64,000 bases of DNA, from positions 33,824-97,823 of the forward strand of contig CAKQEA010000006.1 of the NCBI GenBank assembly GCA_934229785.1. The letters are read 5' to 3'. Both the position numbers and the translations under genes were made by a program. Source of the stretch: an uncultured Anaeroplasmataceae bacterium. Its GTDB lineage: Bacteria; Bacillota_I; Bacilli_A; Acholeplasmatales; Anaeroplasmataceae. Below are positions 17,633-27,143 of this stretch, piece by piece; position 1 is the stretch's first letter, and the number at the start of each line of letters is the position of its first letter. The notes beneath the pieces were generated by a model. The model was not told where the DNA came from, made no database searches, and saw nothing but the letters and a program-made list of their open reading frames with translations.

Positions 17633-19255
17633 TTATTCAACTGCAATAATGTAAGAATAGATATCCTGCTTACCATCAATTATTTCAACTTCAACACTAG
17701 AATTAATTGAAGCAACAAGCTCTTCTAATGTATCAACCTCATCCTTCTTAACATCATTACCATAGAAGAATGTAACCATTTGTGATTCATCATTTATGCA
17801 CTTTTCAAGCAATACCTTCAATGCGTCACATTTTTCTTTAGTAGATACAACAATTTCGCCATCAGCAATTCCCATATAATCATTAGCTGTTATTTTAACA
17901 CCGCCAATTTCTGTATCACGGATAGAATACGTAATTTCACCAGAAGTTACATTTTCTATTGCCTCGCTCATATTATTAACATTAGTTTCCATATCAGCCT
18001 CAGGATCATAATACATTAAAGATGCATAACCTTGGGCAATAGTTTTAGCCTTAATAACCTCAACATTAATATTCTTAACTAAACCAACTGCTTGCTTAGC
18101 AGCCATAATAACATTTGAATTATTTGGAATAATTATAACATTTTCTGCATTAACACTCTTTATTGCTTCAACAAAAGCCTCTGTAGATGGATTCATTGTT
18201 TGACCACCCTCGATCACATAATCAACACCTAAATCCTTAAATGTTGAAACAATACCCTCGCCAAAGCAAACTGTAATTAAAGCAAACTTCTTTTTAGGCT
18301 TAACTTCTGATGCTCCATCCTTTAAATTAGAGTGCTGTAATCTCATATTTTCAATTTTTAAAGAAATAAATTCTCCTTGCTTTTGAGCAATTTCAAGTGC
18401 ACGACCAGGACGATTAGTATGAACGTGAACCTTAACAATATTTTCATCACGAACAACAACCATTGAGTCACCAAGAAGTGATAGAGCACTCTTTAATTCT
18501 TGTTCATCAAAGCTTTGAGGCTTCTTTAAATCAAGAATAAACTCAGTACAATAACCATACTTAATATCGGCGCCAACAGATGCTGCTGCATTCTTCTTTT
18601 CTTCCTTTTTCTCATCATTAGCTTCTAATATAATGCCCTTTAAAGCAAGTAGCATTCCTTCAACAATCTTGCAAAAGCCTGCTCCACCTGAATCTACAAC
18701 ACCAGCCTCCTTTAAAACTGGTAACAACTCTGGAGTTTTGCTTAAAGAAATTTTAGCTTCTTCTAAATAGCATTCAACTAAAGATTTGATATCCTTAAAT
18801 GTATCAAACTTCTTTCTAGTATTAGTGGCAGCCTCGCGTACTACAGTTAAAATTGTACCCTCAACTGGCTCCATAACTGCCTTATAGGCAATCTTACAAC
18901 CTGATTCAAAGCACTTCATAGTGTCCTCTAATGATAACACATCTGTTTGAATCTCCTTTATAGAAACATATAGGCCTCTAAAATACTGAGATAAAATAAC
19001 ACCAGAATTTCCTCTGGCACCCATTAATGCTCCTCTTGACAATGCCTTTGCGACATCAATAATAGAACTAGATTCACAATTATTTAATTCCCTAACACCA
19101 GACATAACTGTCATTGACATATTAGTTCCAGTATCTCCATCAGGAACTGGGAAAACGTTAAGTTCGTCTACCTCTTTGTGGTTATTCTGTAAATTTATCG
19201 CTCCATTTATTACCATCTTTTTGAAAAGTGCGACATTTATACAACTTACGCTCAT
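17633..19255 (-). CDS. fakA: Fatty acid kinase FakA (DhaL/DAK2 domain, YloV family)
   Basis: Phosphorylates FakB-bound fatty acids so they can enter phospholipid synthesis through PlsX/PlsY. The 540-residue length is typical. The N-terminal DhaL-like domain shows ELNVFPVPDGDTGTNMSMT near residue 31 (Mg-ATP-binding Asp cluster) and GALMGARGNSGVILSQ near 76. A central linker and a C-terminal DegV-like half follow (VIIIPNNSNVIMAAKQA). AGGAGG precedes the ATG. In Firmicutes yloU (Asp23-like) usually lies between rpmB and fakA; it is missing here. No fakB is in the window. Confidence 0.93.
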   Translation of the reverse strand: MSVSCINVALFKKMVINGAINLQNNHKEVDELNVFPVPDGDTGTNMSMTVMSGVRELNNCESSSIIDVAKALSRGALMGARGNSGVILSQYFRGLYVSIKEIQTDVLSLEDTMKCFESGCKIAYKAVMEPVEGTILTVVREAATNTRKKFDTFKDIKSLVECYLEEAKISLSKTPELLPVLKEAGVVDSGGAGFCKIVEGMLLALKGIILEANDEKKEEKKNAAASVGADIKYGYCTEFILDLKKPQSFDEQELKSALSLLGDSMVVVRDENIVKVHVHTNRPGRALEIAQKQGEFISLKIENMRLQHSNLKDGASEVKPKKKFALITVCFGEGIVSTFKDLGVDYVIEGGQTMNPSTEAFVEAIKSVNAENVIIIPNNSNVIMAAKQAVGLVKNINVEVIKAKTIAQGYASLMYYDPEADMETNVNNMSEAIENVTSGEITYSIRDTEIGGVKITANDYMGIADGEIVVSTKEKCDALKVLLEKCINDESQMVTFFYGNDVKKDEVDTLEELVASINSSVEVEIIDGKQDIYSYIIAVE

Positions 19256-19416
19256 GGTAATCCTCCTAAGATATTAATAATATTATATAGTCTATGTGCT
19301 ATGCACATTAAAATCAAAATAATCTCTTTAAATAAATAAAATTGTAAGTAAAAAGCAATATGAATAATGTTATAAAAATATCAACTCCAAAACACTAAAA
19401 GTCTAATTCGCTTAAC

Positions 19417-19445
19417 ATTATATCATATAAGTGCATCATTTGCAA
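19417..19445 (-). promoter_or_regulatory. Promoter of the fakA operon
   Basis: On the minus strand TTGCAA (19445-19440), a 17-bp spacer and TATAAT (19422-19417) form a good SigA-type promoter. It gives an mRNA leader of about 150 nt before fakA. Within that leader ATGTGCTATGCACAT (19291-19305 on the plus strand) is a perfect palindrome that could be an operator. Confidence 0.6.
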
Positions 19446-19591
19446 AAGAATTTTATTTATCCTCTTTGCAAGATACCGCTGTATGATATCACTTTTTATT
19501 ATATTTGTCAAATTATGGTACTCAACTAGACCATTTTTAGTGTGTTTTCTATCTTTTTTTCACAAACAACAAAAAAAAAATAAAAAATAAC

Positions 19592-19620
19592 TTGATTATT
19601 TTATTTTGTTAGTGTACAAT
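19592..19620 (+). promoter_or_regulatory. Promoter of rpmB
   Basis: TTGATT (19592-19597), a 17-bp spacer, then TACAAT (19615-19620) upstream of rpmB. The remainder of the divergent 411-base gap 19256-19666 holds this promoter, the fakA promoter and small inverted repeats (TTGCAAA/TTTGCAA at about 19440-19478), and no further gene. Confidence 0.7.
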
Positions 19621-19666
19621 AAGGAGGCTTGAGAATTTTTATTAAACGTCTAAGGAGGTTAGAACC

Positions 19667-19855
19667 ATGGCTAAATGTTATATAACTGGTAAAACAACAG
19701 TAACTGGTAACAGAAGATCACATGCTTTAAATGCTACTCGTCGTACTTGGAAAGCTAATCTTCAAACCGTTCATATCAAAGATGAAAACGGAAATGTTAA
19801 GAAAGTTAAGATTTCTGCTAGAGCTTTGAAAAAGGGAAATATTGAAAGAGCATAA
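19667..19855 (+). CDS. rpmB: 50S ribosomal protein L28
   Basis: A 62-residue ribosomal protein of the large subunit. [20 protein letters not shown] and the Arg/Lys-rich middle are characteristic. This form has only one of the Cys residues used in zinc-binding L28 proteins, so it is the zinc-free type. AAGGAGG precedes the ATG, and a strong terminator follows 13 bases after the stop. It is divergent from fakA and convergent with spoVM-rpe, the same arrangement as in Bacillus. Confidence 0.97.
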   Translation: MAKCYITGKTTVTGNRRSHALNATRRTWKANLQTVHIKDENGNVKKVKISARALKKGNIERA

Positions 19856-19867
19856 TGTTCGCATATA

Positions 19868-19891
19868 ACTGGCTATTAAGCCAGTTTTTTT
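19868..19891 (+). terminator. Intrinsic terminator of rpmB
   Basis: ACTGGCT (19868-19874) pairs with AGCCAGT (19879-19885), followed by a T-run. Textbook rho-independent terminator. Confidence 0.92.
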
Positions 19892-19905
19892 GCGCTTTGA
19901 AAGAT

Positions 19906-19936
19906 AAATGGTGGAACAAAAAATGTTCCACCATTT
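19906..19936 (-). terminator. Hairpin at the end of spoVM
   Basis: AAATGGTGGAACA (19906-19918) pairs perfectly with TGTTCCACCATTT (19924-19936). It overlaps the spoVM stop codon and lies between converging rpmB and spoVM. The T-tract is better on the plus strand, so it may work in both directions. Confidence 0.65.
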
Positions 19937-20006
19937 ATTTTTTCATAAATATATTTAAAATTTTTCTCAAAAAGCCTGGTAGTTCTATAACAATTATCCT
20001 TTTCAC
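19935..20006 (-). CDS. spoVM: Stage V sporulation protein M (SpoVM), GTG start
   Basis: A 23-residue peptide read from GTG 20006: MKRIIVIELPGFLRKILNIF plus MKK. It matches SpoVM of Bacillus (MKFYTIKLPKFLGGIVRAML...) in length, the central LPxFL and the amphipathic helix that follows. SpoVM recognises the positively curved forespore membrane and anchors SpoIVA to start coat assembly. AAAGGTGA lies six bases upstream of the GTG. The location between rpmB and rpe/rsgA is the same as in Bacillus, which makes the call strong despite the size. The Pro that is important for curvature sensing in Bacillus SpoVM is kept. Confidence 0.9.
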   Translation of the reverse strand: MKRIIVIELPGFLRKILNIFMKK

Positions 20007-20043
20007 AAGTATCACCTTTGCTATAAGATATGCTATAAAACTA

Positions 20044-20682
20044 TTAAATATTCTTTATTTTATTTAAATTTTCAATCTTATTTGAAGCATTACAAATATA
20101 AGAACCTACAACAGCCATATCTACATAATCCTTAATAAATGGAGCAGTTGTATCCTTAATTCCACCATCAATATTAATTAAATACTTATAGTTAAATTTA
20201 TCTTTAAGTTCATAAAGACACTTAACCTTTTCTATAGCCTCAGGCATAAACTTTTGTCCGCCAAAGCCAGGTTCAACAGACATAACTAAAACCATATCAA
20301 CATATGGTAAATATTTTTCAATTTCCAAAACACTAGTATTTGGCTTAATTGAAATGCCAGCTAAAGCATTATTATCATGAATAAGCTTAATAGTAGCTAA
20401 AACATCACAATCTGCTTCAACATGAAATGTTATATATTGACTTCCTGCTTCAGCGAATTCTTTAATATAATTTTGAGGGTGCACCATCATTAAATGTGTA
20501 TCAAACGCTTTATCAGTTATTTTTCTTAATGATTTAATAAATGAATAACCAAAAGATATATTTGGTACAAATTCCCCATCCATAACATCCATATGAACAT
20601 AATCAACATCATCAATTATATCCTTTAAGCTTTCATAAACATTCGCATAATCAACAGTTAAAATAGATAATGATACTTTCAT
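20044..20682 (-). CDS. rpe: Ribulose-phosphate 3-epimerase
   Basis: Interconverts ribulose 5-phosphate and xylulose 5-phosphate in the pentose phosphate pathway. The 212-residue TIM barrel shows SILTVDYAN at residue 5, VDYVHMDVMDGEFVPNISFG near 27 (metal-binding His/Asp), HLMMVHP near 67, MSVEPGFGGQKF near 137 and NIDGGI near 170. It overlaps rsgA by four bases (20679-20682). The rsgA-rpe-spoVM-rpmB neighbourhood is Bacillus-like. Confidence 0.97.
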   Translation of the reverse strand: MKVSLSILTVDYANVYESLKDIIDDVDYVHMDVMDGEFVPNISFGYSFIKSLRKITDKAFDTHLMMVHPQNYIKEFAEAGSQYITFHVEADCDVLATIKLIHDNNALAGISIKPNTSVLEIEKYLPYVDMVLVMSVEPGFGGQKFMPEAIEKVKCLYELKDKFNYKYLINIDGGIKDTTAPFIKDYVDMAVVGSYICNASNKIENLNKIKNI

Positions 20683-21602
20683 TTTTTTCTCTCCTTCTCT
20701 TCAATAAGCTGTAGCATCTTTAGATAACTATCATACCTAGATTCTAAAATTTCATTATTACAAACACGGGCATGAACCTCACAGCCTAAAATATTTCTTT
20801 TATGATTACAATCGCTAAATCTACATTTACAATTTTTAAATTCAACAAATAAGCTTGATAAATCAGATGAGGAAATACCTAATACATCAAGTTTAGAAAA
20901 TCCTGGAGAATCACCAATATAACCAGATTCATAAGGGTAAAGATTAATTTCTCTAGTAGTATGCTTACCTCTACCTAAAGCATCTGATATTTCCTGAGTA
21001 TTAAGCTTAAAAGAAGGAAAAATAGCATTAATAAGAGTTGATTTACCAGCACCAGTTTGTCCTGATAAAACAGTTATCTTATTCTTAAGTGCCTCCTTAA
21101 CTAAATCCACTCCTACATTTTTTTTACTATCAACAAACATAACCTTGTAGCCAAGCTTTTCATAATAATTCATTTTTTCCTTTAACTTATTAAGCTCTTC
21201 ATCATTTAATAAATCAATCTTACTAATAACAATTACAGGCTCTATTTTTTGTTTTAAAATATTAGCAATAAATAAATCTAACAAATAAAAAGAAAAATCA
21301 GGTTTTTTGGCTGCAAAAACTAAAAGAATTTGATCAACATTACTAATATCAGGACGAATAAGCTCATTTTTTCTTTCTTCATAATGATCAATCATATCAT
21401 TTGTAACATAAACAATATCTCCAACCTTAGGTGAATTCTTTATGTTAGTAACATTTGCCTTTTTACTATATGATTTTTCATTGACAACAGCTTTTTTTTC
21501 AAATCGAAGCTTCCCTCTTGCCTTTAATGATTTAATGCTACCATCTTCAAAGATAACCTTATAAACTCCTCCATTTAAATTAACTATTCTTCCCTTTTGC
21601 AT
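20679..21602 (-). CDS. rsgA: Ribosome small subunit-dependent GTPase A
   Basis: Circularly permuted GTPase in late 30S maturation, 307 residues. An OB fold at the N-terminus is followed by SKIDLL (G4) near 146, LSGQTGAGKSTLIN (G1) near 177, DSPGFS (G3) near 224, and a C-terminal zinc knuckle with CKCRFSDCNH then CEVHARV. It is coupled to rpe and preceded by the PASTA protein, in the place where Bacillus has prkC-rsgA. Confidence 0.95.
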   Translation of the reverse strand: MQKGRIVNLNGGVYKVIFEDGSIKSLKARGKLRFEKKAVVNEKSYSKKANVTNIKNSPKVGDIVYVTNDMIDHYEERKNELIRPDISNVDQILLVFAAKKPDFSFYLLDLFIANILKQKIEPVIVISKIDLLNDEELNKLKEKMNYYEKLGYKVMFVDSKKNVGVDLVKEALKNKITVLSGQTGAGKSTLINAIFPSFKLNTQEISDALGRGKHTTREINLYPYESGYIGDSPGFSKLDVLGISSSDLSSLFVEFKNCKCRFSDCNHKRNILGCEVHARVCNNEILESRYDSYLKMLQLIEEKERKK

Positions 21603-21610
21603 AAATTCTC

Positions 21611-22456
21611 CTAATTTGAAACATAAATTTCATAAATATAATTATAAACCCTACAAATTTTAATAATACTTCCAGATTTTAGCGTAGAATCAACATAGAT
21701 TATATCACATATTTCACAATCATAATATAAGTCATTTATTTTTAATATACAAACATCATCAGGAATCCCCTTTGATACATATAATTCTATAGGATAGGTA
21801 TTTCCTTTTTTTAACACAACACCACTTGAGGTAGATTGAGATAAAACAATATCCTCATCAATAATTGAAAATGTATATAAAACCTCATAGCTTAAATTAT
21901 AACTATTTAAAATATCAATAGCCTCATTTATATTTAAGCCAACTAGCTTTGGCATAATGAAATCATTATTTGAAGCTGAAACAACAAATTTAATATGATC
22001 TCCACTTATCATCACATCATGCTCTGTCTTACTTTGTTCTAAAATTACGCCCTCTGGGTAGTCATTTTTTATACAATACTCTATTTCATAACTAATATTG
22101 TAGTCGTTAAATATATTTTCAACATCAATATTATCAATACTCTCTCCAATAAAGTTTGGATAATAATGTTCAACTATTTTATTAACATACAAATCAATTT
22201 TATAATCACAATAAATATTAGTACCAGCTTTAGGCATTGTATATAAAATATTCGAATTATCACCATCTAAGTAAATAATATTGTATTTGATATTGCTTTC
22301 ATTTAAAAAATAAATGGCATCAGCTTCGCTAAGTCCTACAACATCAGGAACACTAACTGTTTTTTTTGTATAAATTGTTGGTTTTATAATTAAAAAATAA
22401 AGCCAGCCTAAACATATAGTAAGAATAAAAATCCATAAAATTTTAGTTAATTTCAT
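21611..22456 (-). CDS. PASTA-domain membrane protein in the PrkC position
   Basis: A 281-residue protein with a short N-terminal cytoplasmic tail, one membrane helix (residues about 6-25) and an extracellular part with about three PASTA repeats (VPDVVGLSEADAIYFLNES near 37; YPNFIGESIDNI near 107; MPKLVGLNINEAIDILNSY near 168). PASTA repeats bind peptidoglycan or lipid II and usually sit on PrkC-type Ser/Thr kinases. No kinase domain is present here and none is encoded upstream: the frame starts 45 bases from rlmN. The neighbours (rlmN, rsgA, rpe) are those of the prpC-prkC locus, so this looks like prkC that has lost its kinase half and its phosphatase partner. Confidence 0.85.
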   Translation of the reverse strand: MKLTKILWIFILTICLGWLYFLIIKPTIYTKKTVSVPDVVGLSEADAIYFLNESNIKYNIIYLDGDNSNILYTMPKAGTNIYCDYKIDLYVNKIVEHYYPNFIGESIDNIDVENIFNDYNISYEIEYCIKNDYPEGVILEQSKTEHDVMISGDHIKFVVSASNNDFIMPKLVGLNINEAIDILNSYNLSYEVLYTFSIIDEDIVLSQSTSSGVVLKKGNTYPIELYVSKGIPDDVCILKINDLYYDCEICDIIYVDSTLKSGSIIKICRVYNYIYEIYVSN

Positions 22457-22501
22457 ATTTTCACCCTTATTATTGTTTCATTAAAATAAAGCTTTATTCA
22501 A

Positions 22502-23524
22502 TTACCTCATATGCTTACTTCTAAGCTGACCACAGGCTGCATCAATATCTCCACCCTGTTCTTTTCTTAGTTGAACATTAATTCTTCTTTTTTTAAGCGT
22601 ATCAAAGAAAACCCTCATATCATCAGGAGTAGATCTTTTATAAGGCTTTTCTAAAACCTCATTATAGGGAATTAGATTAACATAAACATTTAAGCCATGA
22701 ACTAAATCACAAAGCTCCATTGCACATTCATAGCTATCATTAATTCCCTTTAATAATATATATTCCAATGTAACTCTTCTATTTGTTTTCTCTATATAAT
22801 AGGTAATAGCCTTAATAAGCAAAGCAATTGGATAAGCCTTATTAATTGGCATAATTTGATTTCGAATTTCATCATTAGAAGCATGAAGCGAAATAGCTAA
22901 ATTAACCTGTAAGTCAAAATTAGCATATTCATATATTTTAGGGACAAGGCCACAAGTTGAAACAGTTATATGACGTGCACCTATTTCTAAACCAAGAGGA
23001 TGATTAATAATTTTCAAAAAATTAATAACATTATCATAATTATCAAATGGTTCACCAATACCCATAACAACAACATGACTAACTCTCACATTTGCAAGCT
23101 TTGAAACCATCATAATTTGAAGAACAATCTCACTAGTTTCTAAATTACGCAATTTTTTCTTCATTCCACTAGCACAAAATGAGCACCCCATATTACAGCC
23201 AACCTCTGTTGTAACACAAACACTATATCCATAATCATGATTCATCAAAACTGTTTCAATTAAATTTCCATCATGCAGTCTAAATAAAAATTTTTGAGTT
23301 CCATCTGCAGATTTTTGATGAGTAACACATTCAAACTCATCAATAACAAAATCATTCTTTAACGTTTCAATAAATGATTTTTTCATATTTGTAATTTGAT
23401 CAAACGAAGAAATTTTATGTCTATATATCCATTCAATAAGTTGAGAAGAGCGAAATGGTTTTTCTCCCATATCAACTAGATATTTTTTAAACATATCCTC
23501 GCTATATCCATAAATGCTATTCAT
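22502..23524 (-). CDS. rlmN: Dual-specificity RNA methyltransferase RlmN
   Basis: Radical-SAM enzyme that methylates C2 of A2503 in 23S rRNA and A37 in some tRNAs. The 340-residue length is normal. CNMGCSFCASG (residues about 107-117) gives the CxxxCxxC iron-sulfur motif, and AACGQL near 333 holds the C-terminal Cys that forms the methylene-bridged intermediate. It precedes the PASTA/rsgA genes in the same direction. Confidence 0.96.
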   Translation of the reverse strand: MNSIYGYSEDMFKKYLVDMGEKPFRSSQLIEWIYRHKISSFDQITNMKKSFIETLKNDFVIDEFECVTHQKSADGTQKFLFRLHDGNLIETVLMNHDYGYSVCVTTEVGCNMGCSFCASGMKKKLRNLETSEIVLQIMMVSKLANVRVSHVVVMGIGEPFDNYDNVINFLKIINHPLGLEIGARHITVSTCGLVPKIYEYANFDLQVNLAISLHASNDEIRNQIMPINKAYPIALLIKAITYYIEKTNRRVTLEYILLKGINDSYECAMELCDLVHGLNVYVNLIPYNEVLEKPYKRSTPDDMRVFFDTLKKRRINVQLRKEQGGDIDAACGQLRSKHMR

Positions 23525-23622
23525 AATTTATCACCACAAACATTATACATTTTTTTCATAATAATTTAAAGAAAAATAATTTTACCAAAAAAATCTCAAA
23601 ATACTTAATTTGTTCAAAAAAA

Positions 23623-23663
23623 GCTGTGAATAATTCCACCTTTAATAGTTAATTATTCACAGC
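23623..23663 (-). terminator. Intrinsic terminator of pheST operon
   Basis: GCTGTGAATAATT (23623-23635) pairs perfectly with AATTATTCACAGC (23651-23663), and on the minus strand a T-run follows. It lies just after the pheT stop. Confidence 0.9.
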
Positions 23664-23670
23664 CTTAAAC

Positions 23671-26082
23671 TTAAGCTCTTAATTTAGCCTTATAAACATA
23701 ATCCAATCTATTTAAAATAGATTTAACAAGCTTATCGACATCCTCTGCTTCCATTGTCTTTGTTGAATCTTCAAAAGTAAGCTTGAATGCTAAAGATTTT
23801 TCATCATCATTAACACCATCTCCGGTATAAACATCAAATAACACAACATTAGTTAAATACTTCTTACCAGTTTGCTTAATTAAAGCCTGTATTTCACTAG
23901 CAGGAATATCCTTCTTACAAACAATTGCTAAATCTCTAATGATTGATGGGAATTTATTTATCGGTTTGTAGGTAAATGATGAAACCTCACTTAATACATC
24001 CTCTAAAGATATTTCTAAAGCAACAGTTGTACCTATTCCCATCTCTTTAGCAAACTTTGGATGCATTTGTCCAATAAGTCCAATCATCTTATTATTATGA
24101 ATTATAGCTGCACATCTACCAGGATGGAAAGTTTTAACCTTATCATATGGAGTAAATGAAACAGTAAAGTTAAGCTTTCTAAACAAATCCTCCAAAACAC
24201 CCTTTAACAAAAAGAATGATGCTTCTTGCTTGTAGCTATTCCATAAATGAGATGAATATAAACCACAAAGAGCCATAGCAAGATGAGTCTCTTCCCCCTC
24301 TGTTGAATATGTCTTACCAATTTCAAAGAAACTTAAATCATCAATTTTACGTGCCTTATTATAGCTAATGGCATCAATAACACCATTAAGAAGACTCTGA
24401 CGCATAACAGCACGATCCTCAGTCATAGGCATTAACACCTTAATAGGCTCGTGATTTTCAAATGTATAAAGATTTAAATCCTTAGCATTAATTAAAGAAT
24501 AAGAAACAATCTCATTTAAGCCCATATTTGCTAAAATTTGTCTAATTAATCTTGTACGCTTTTGAGCATATGACAATCTTCCCTTATCTCTTGTTGCGGC
24601 AATAGTTGTAGGAATATTTTCATATCCATACATTCTTGCAACATCCTCAGCAATATCTTGGACTGAAGGCTCTAAATCCATTCTTCTTGAAGGAAGCTCA
24701 ATTTCATAGCCATGTTCAACTTTAACTCTATCAACATAACCAATCTTGTAAGTTATCTCATGATATGGATATGCAAGTCTATCAAAAATATCACAAACCT
24801 CATCATCAGTTAAACTTGTTCCTAAAATAGAATTAAGCTTATTTGTTGTAACATTAACATATTTTGGCTCATACAAAACCTTTACATCCTTACTAACATC
24901 AGCATAAACTGTTGCACTTGCATACTCACTCATTAATTCTGCTGCATAATCAAGAGCACGCTCAACCCTATTGTAATCAATTTTACGTTCAAAACGAATA
25001 GATGATTCACTCTTTAATCCAAGTTTTGATGAAGTTTTACGAATAGATAGTGGATCAAAATATGCTGCTTCTAAGATAACATTTTTAGTTGTAGGTAAAA
25101 CCTCAGTTGAAAGTCCACCCATAACACCAGCTACACATACAGCCTCATTTCCATTAGTAATAACAATATCCTCACTAGATAATGTACGCTCAATATTATC
25201 AAGTGTCTTAAGCTTCTCACCATCATGAGCACATCTTACAACAATATTATTACCCAATGAATCAGCATCAAAGGCATGAAGTGGCTGTCCCATTTCCATT
25301 AATACATAATTTGTAATATCAACAACATTATTAATAGGACGGATTCCAGAGGCAATTAATCTTGCTTTCATCCATTGTGGAGATTCGCAAATAGAAACAT
25401 TCTCTATATATCTAGTACAATATTTTAAACATTTATCTGTTTCAATCTTAACTGAAACAGGATTCTTTTTATCAGCAACCTCCAAAGATGGACAAATTGG
25501 TGACATTTCAAGCTTTAAAGCTGCAGCAATATCATACGCACAGCCTTCAATTGATAATAAATCAGAACGATTTGAGGTTAATTCTAAATCAATAATAGTG
25601 TCATCAAAGCCCAAATATTTCAAAGGATCATCACCAACAACTGCGTCATCATCAAATAGATAAATACCATTTTTAAATCTATCATCAACATACTTCTCTT
25701 CAATACCTAATTCCTGTAGGGAACATAGCATACCATTTGACTCAACACCACGAATCTTAGAAGGCTTAATTTTAAAATCACCTGGTAACACGGCGCCTGG
25801 TAAGGCAACAATAACCTTAACACCTGCTATAACATTAGGAGCTCCACAAACAATTTGTGATACAACGTTTGGGGCAATTTCAACTTGACAAACATGTAGA
25901 TGATCACTATCTGGATGCATCTTACATTCTAAAACCTTACCAATTGTTAAATTAGTTGCCTCAACTAATTTTTTATATGATTCAATTTCGCAAACATGGA
26001 AATTAATTTCTTTAAACAATTCCTCATCAGTAAAATTATCTAAATCTAAATAATCCTTTAACCAATTCTTAGAAACCTTCAT
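23671..26082 (-). CDS. pheT: Phenylalanine-tRNA ligase beta subunit
   Basis: Partner of PheS in charging tRNA-Phe. The 803-residue length matches bacterial PheT. Domains in order: EMAP/OB tRNA-binding module (residues about 40-150), B3/B4 editing domain, B5 (about 400-475), the catalytic-like core and a C-terminal ferredoxin-fold anticodon-binding domain (from about 710; FPSIIRDLAIVCKKDIPASE). It follows pheS by one base and shares its T-box control. Confidence 0.97.
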   Translation of the reverse strand: MKVSKNWLKDYLDLDNFTDEELFKEINFHVCEIESYKKLVEATNLTIGKVLECKMHPDSDHLHVCQVEIAPNVVSQIVCGAPNVIAGVKVIVALPGAVLPGDFKIKPSKIRGVESNGMLCSLQELGIEEKYVDDRFKNGIYLFDDDAVVGDDPLKYLGFDDTIIDLELTSNRSDLLSIEGCAYDIAAALKLEMSPICPSLEVADKKNPVSVKIETDKCLKYCTRYIENVSICESPQWMKARLIASGIRPINNVVDITNYVLMEMGQPLHAFDADSLGNNIVVRCAHDGEKLKTLDNIERTLSSEDIVITNGNEAVCVAGVMGGLSTEVLPTTKNVILEAAYFDPLSIRKTSSKLGLKSESSIRFERKIDYNRVERALDYAAELMSEYASATVYADVSKDVKVLYEPKYVNVTTNKLNSILGTSLTDDEVCDIFDRLAYPYHEITYKIGYVDRVKVEHGYEIELPSRRMDLEPSVQDIAEDVARMYGYENIPTTIAATRDKGRLSYAQKRTRLIRQILANMGLNEIVSYSLINAKDLNLYTFENHEPIKVLMPMTEDRAVMRQSLLNGVIDAISYNKARKIDDLSFFEIGKTYSTEGEETHLAMALCGLYSSHLWNSYKQEASFFLLKGVLEDLFRKLNFTVSFTPYDKVKTFHPGRCAAIIHNNKMIGLIGQMHPKFAKEMGIGTTVALEISLEDVLSEVSSFTYKPINKFPSIIRDLAIVCKKDIPASEIQALIKQTGKKYLTNVVLFDVYTGDGVNDDEKSLAFKLTFEDSTKTMEAEDVDKLVKSILNRLDYVYKAKLRA

Positions 26083-26083
26083 C

Positions 26084-27124
26084 TTACTTTACCTCCTTGA
26101 ACTGATTTAAGAAACGAACATCGTTAGTATAGAAGTTACGAATATCATCAATACGATACTTCATCATAGTAATACGCTCAACACCAATACCAAAGGCAAA
26201 GCCTTGAATTTCCTTTGGATCATAGCCAGACATACGCAAAACATTATCATTAACCATACCAGCACCTAAAACCTCAATCCAGCCAGTTTGTTTGCAAGTG
26301 CTACAGCCCTTACCGCCACATAATCCGCAAGATACATCAACCTCAACAGATGGCTCAGTAAATGGGAAGAATGAAGGTCGTAATCTTATTTGACGATCCT
26401 CGCCAAGCATCTTTCTAAACATTTCAAGAAGTGCGCCCTTTAAATCACCTAAAGTAATATGCTTACCAAGAACTAAACCCTCACATTGCATAAATTGATG
26501 AGAATGAGTTGCATCATCTGCATCTCTACGATAAACCTTTCCAGGACAAATAATCTTAATAGGTTCACCCTTCTTTTCTAGCATAGTACGTACCTGAACA
26601 GGAGAAGTTTGACTTCTTAATAAAAGCTCAGGATTAATGTAGAATGTGTCCTGCATATCTCTTGCAGGATGTCCCTTTGGTAGATTAAGCTTCTCAAAAC
26701 AGTTTTCATCTGTTTCAATTTCAGGACCTTCAGCTACAGTATAACCCATACCAATAAATAAGTCCTCTAAATCCATAATAGTTTGCATAAGTGGATGAAT
26801 ACCACCAGTAGGTAGCTCAACACCTGGAAGTGTTACATCAATTGTTTCACTTGCAAGCTTTTTATTTATAATAGCATCTTCTATAGATTTTCTTTTTTCT
26901 TCAAATTTTTCTTCTAGAATTTGTTTAATTCTATTAGATTGCATACCAATTTCTTTTCTTGCCTCAACTGACAAATCCTTCATATTTGCCATAAGCTTGG
27001 CAATAGGCCCCTTCTTACCTAAATAAGTAGCCTTTGTTTGTTGTAATGTATTTAAGTCTTCAATTTGAGAAAGCTCATTATCAGCATCAACAACAACATG
27101 TTCTAATTCTTCTAACTTACTCAT
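26084..27124 (-). CDS. pheS: Phenylalanine-tRNA ligase alpha subunit
   Basis: Catalytic subunit of phenylalanyl-tRNA synthetase. The ATG at 27124 is chosen because AAAGGAGGATTTT precedes it; an upstream in-frame ATG at 27145 falls in the T-box terminator region. The 346-residue protein has an N-terminal coiled coil and a class II core ([49 protein letters not shown]). The Cys cluster in [17 protein letters not shown] is normal for the family. Regulated by the T-box directly upstream. Confidence 0.97.
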   Translation of the reverse strand: MSKLEELEHVVVDADNELSQIEDLNTLQQTKATYLGKKGPIAKLMANMKDLSVEARKEIGMQSNRIKQILEEKFEEKRKSIEDAIINKKLASETIDVTLPGVELPTGGIHPLMQTIMDLEDLFIGMGYTVAEGPEIETDENCFEKLNLPKGHPARDMQDTFYINPELLLRSQTSPVQVRTMLEKKGEPIKIICPGKVYRRDADDATHSHQFMQCEGLVLGKHITLGDLKGALLEMFRKMLGEDRQIRLRPSFFPFTEPSVEVDVSCGLCGGKGCSTCKQTGWIEVLGAGMVNDNVLRMSGYDPKEIQGFAFGIGVERITMMKYRIDDIRNFYTNDVRFLNQFKEVK

Positions 27125-27143
27125 AAAATCCTCCTTTAAAAAC

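Noticed and set aside
19430..19500. Possible ribosomal-protein leader or riboswitch before rpmB
   Set aside because: The nested repeats (TTGCAAA/TTTGCAA, AAGTG/CACTT) lie upstream of the rpmB promoter and overlap the fakA promoter, so they are not in the rpmB mRNA leader.
19855..20067. Plus-strand 70-codon frame starting at the rpmB stop
   Set aside because: It crosses two terminator hairpins and lies antisense to spoVM, whose call is supported by synteny and sequence.
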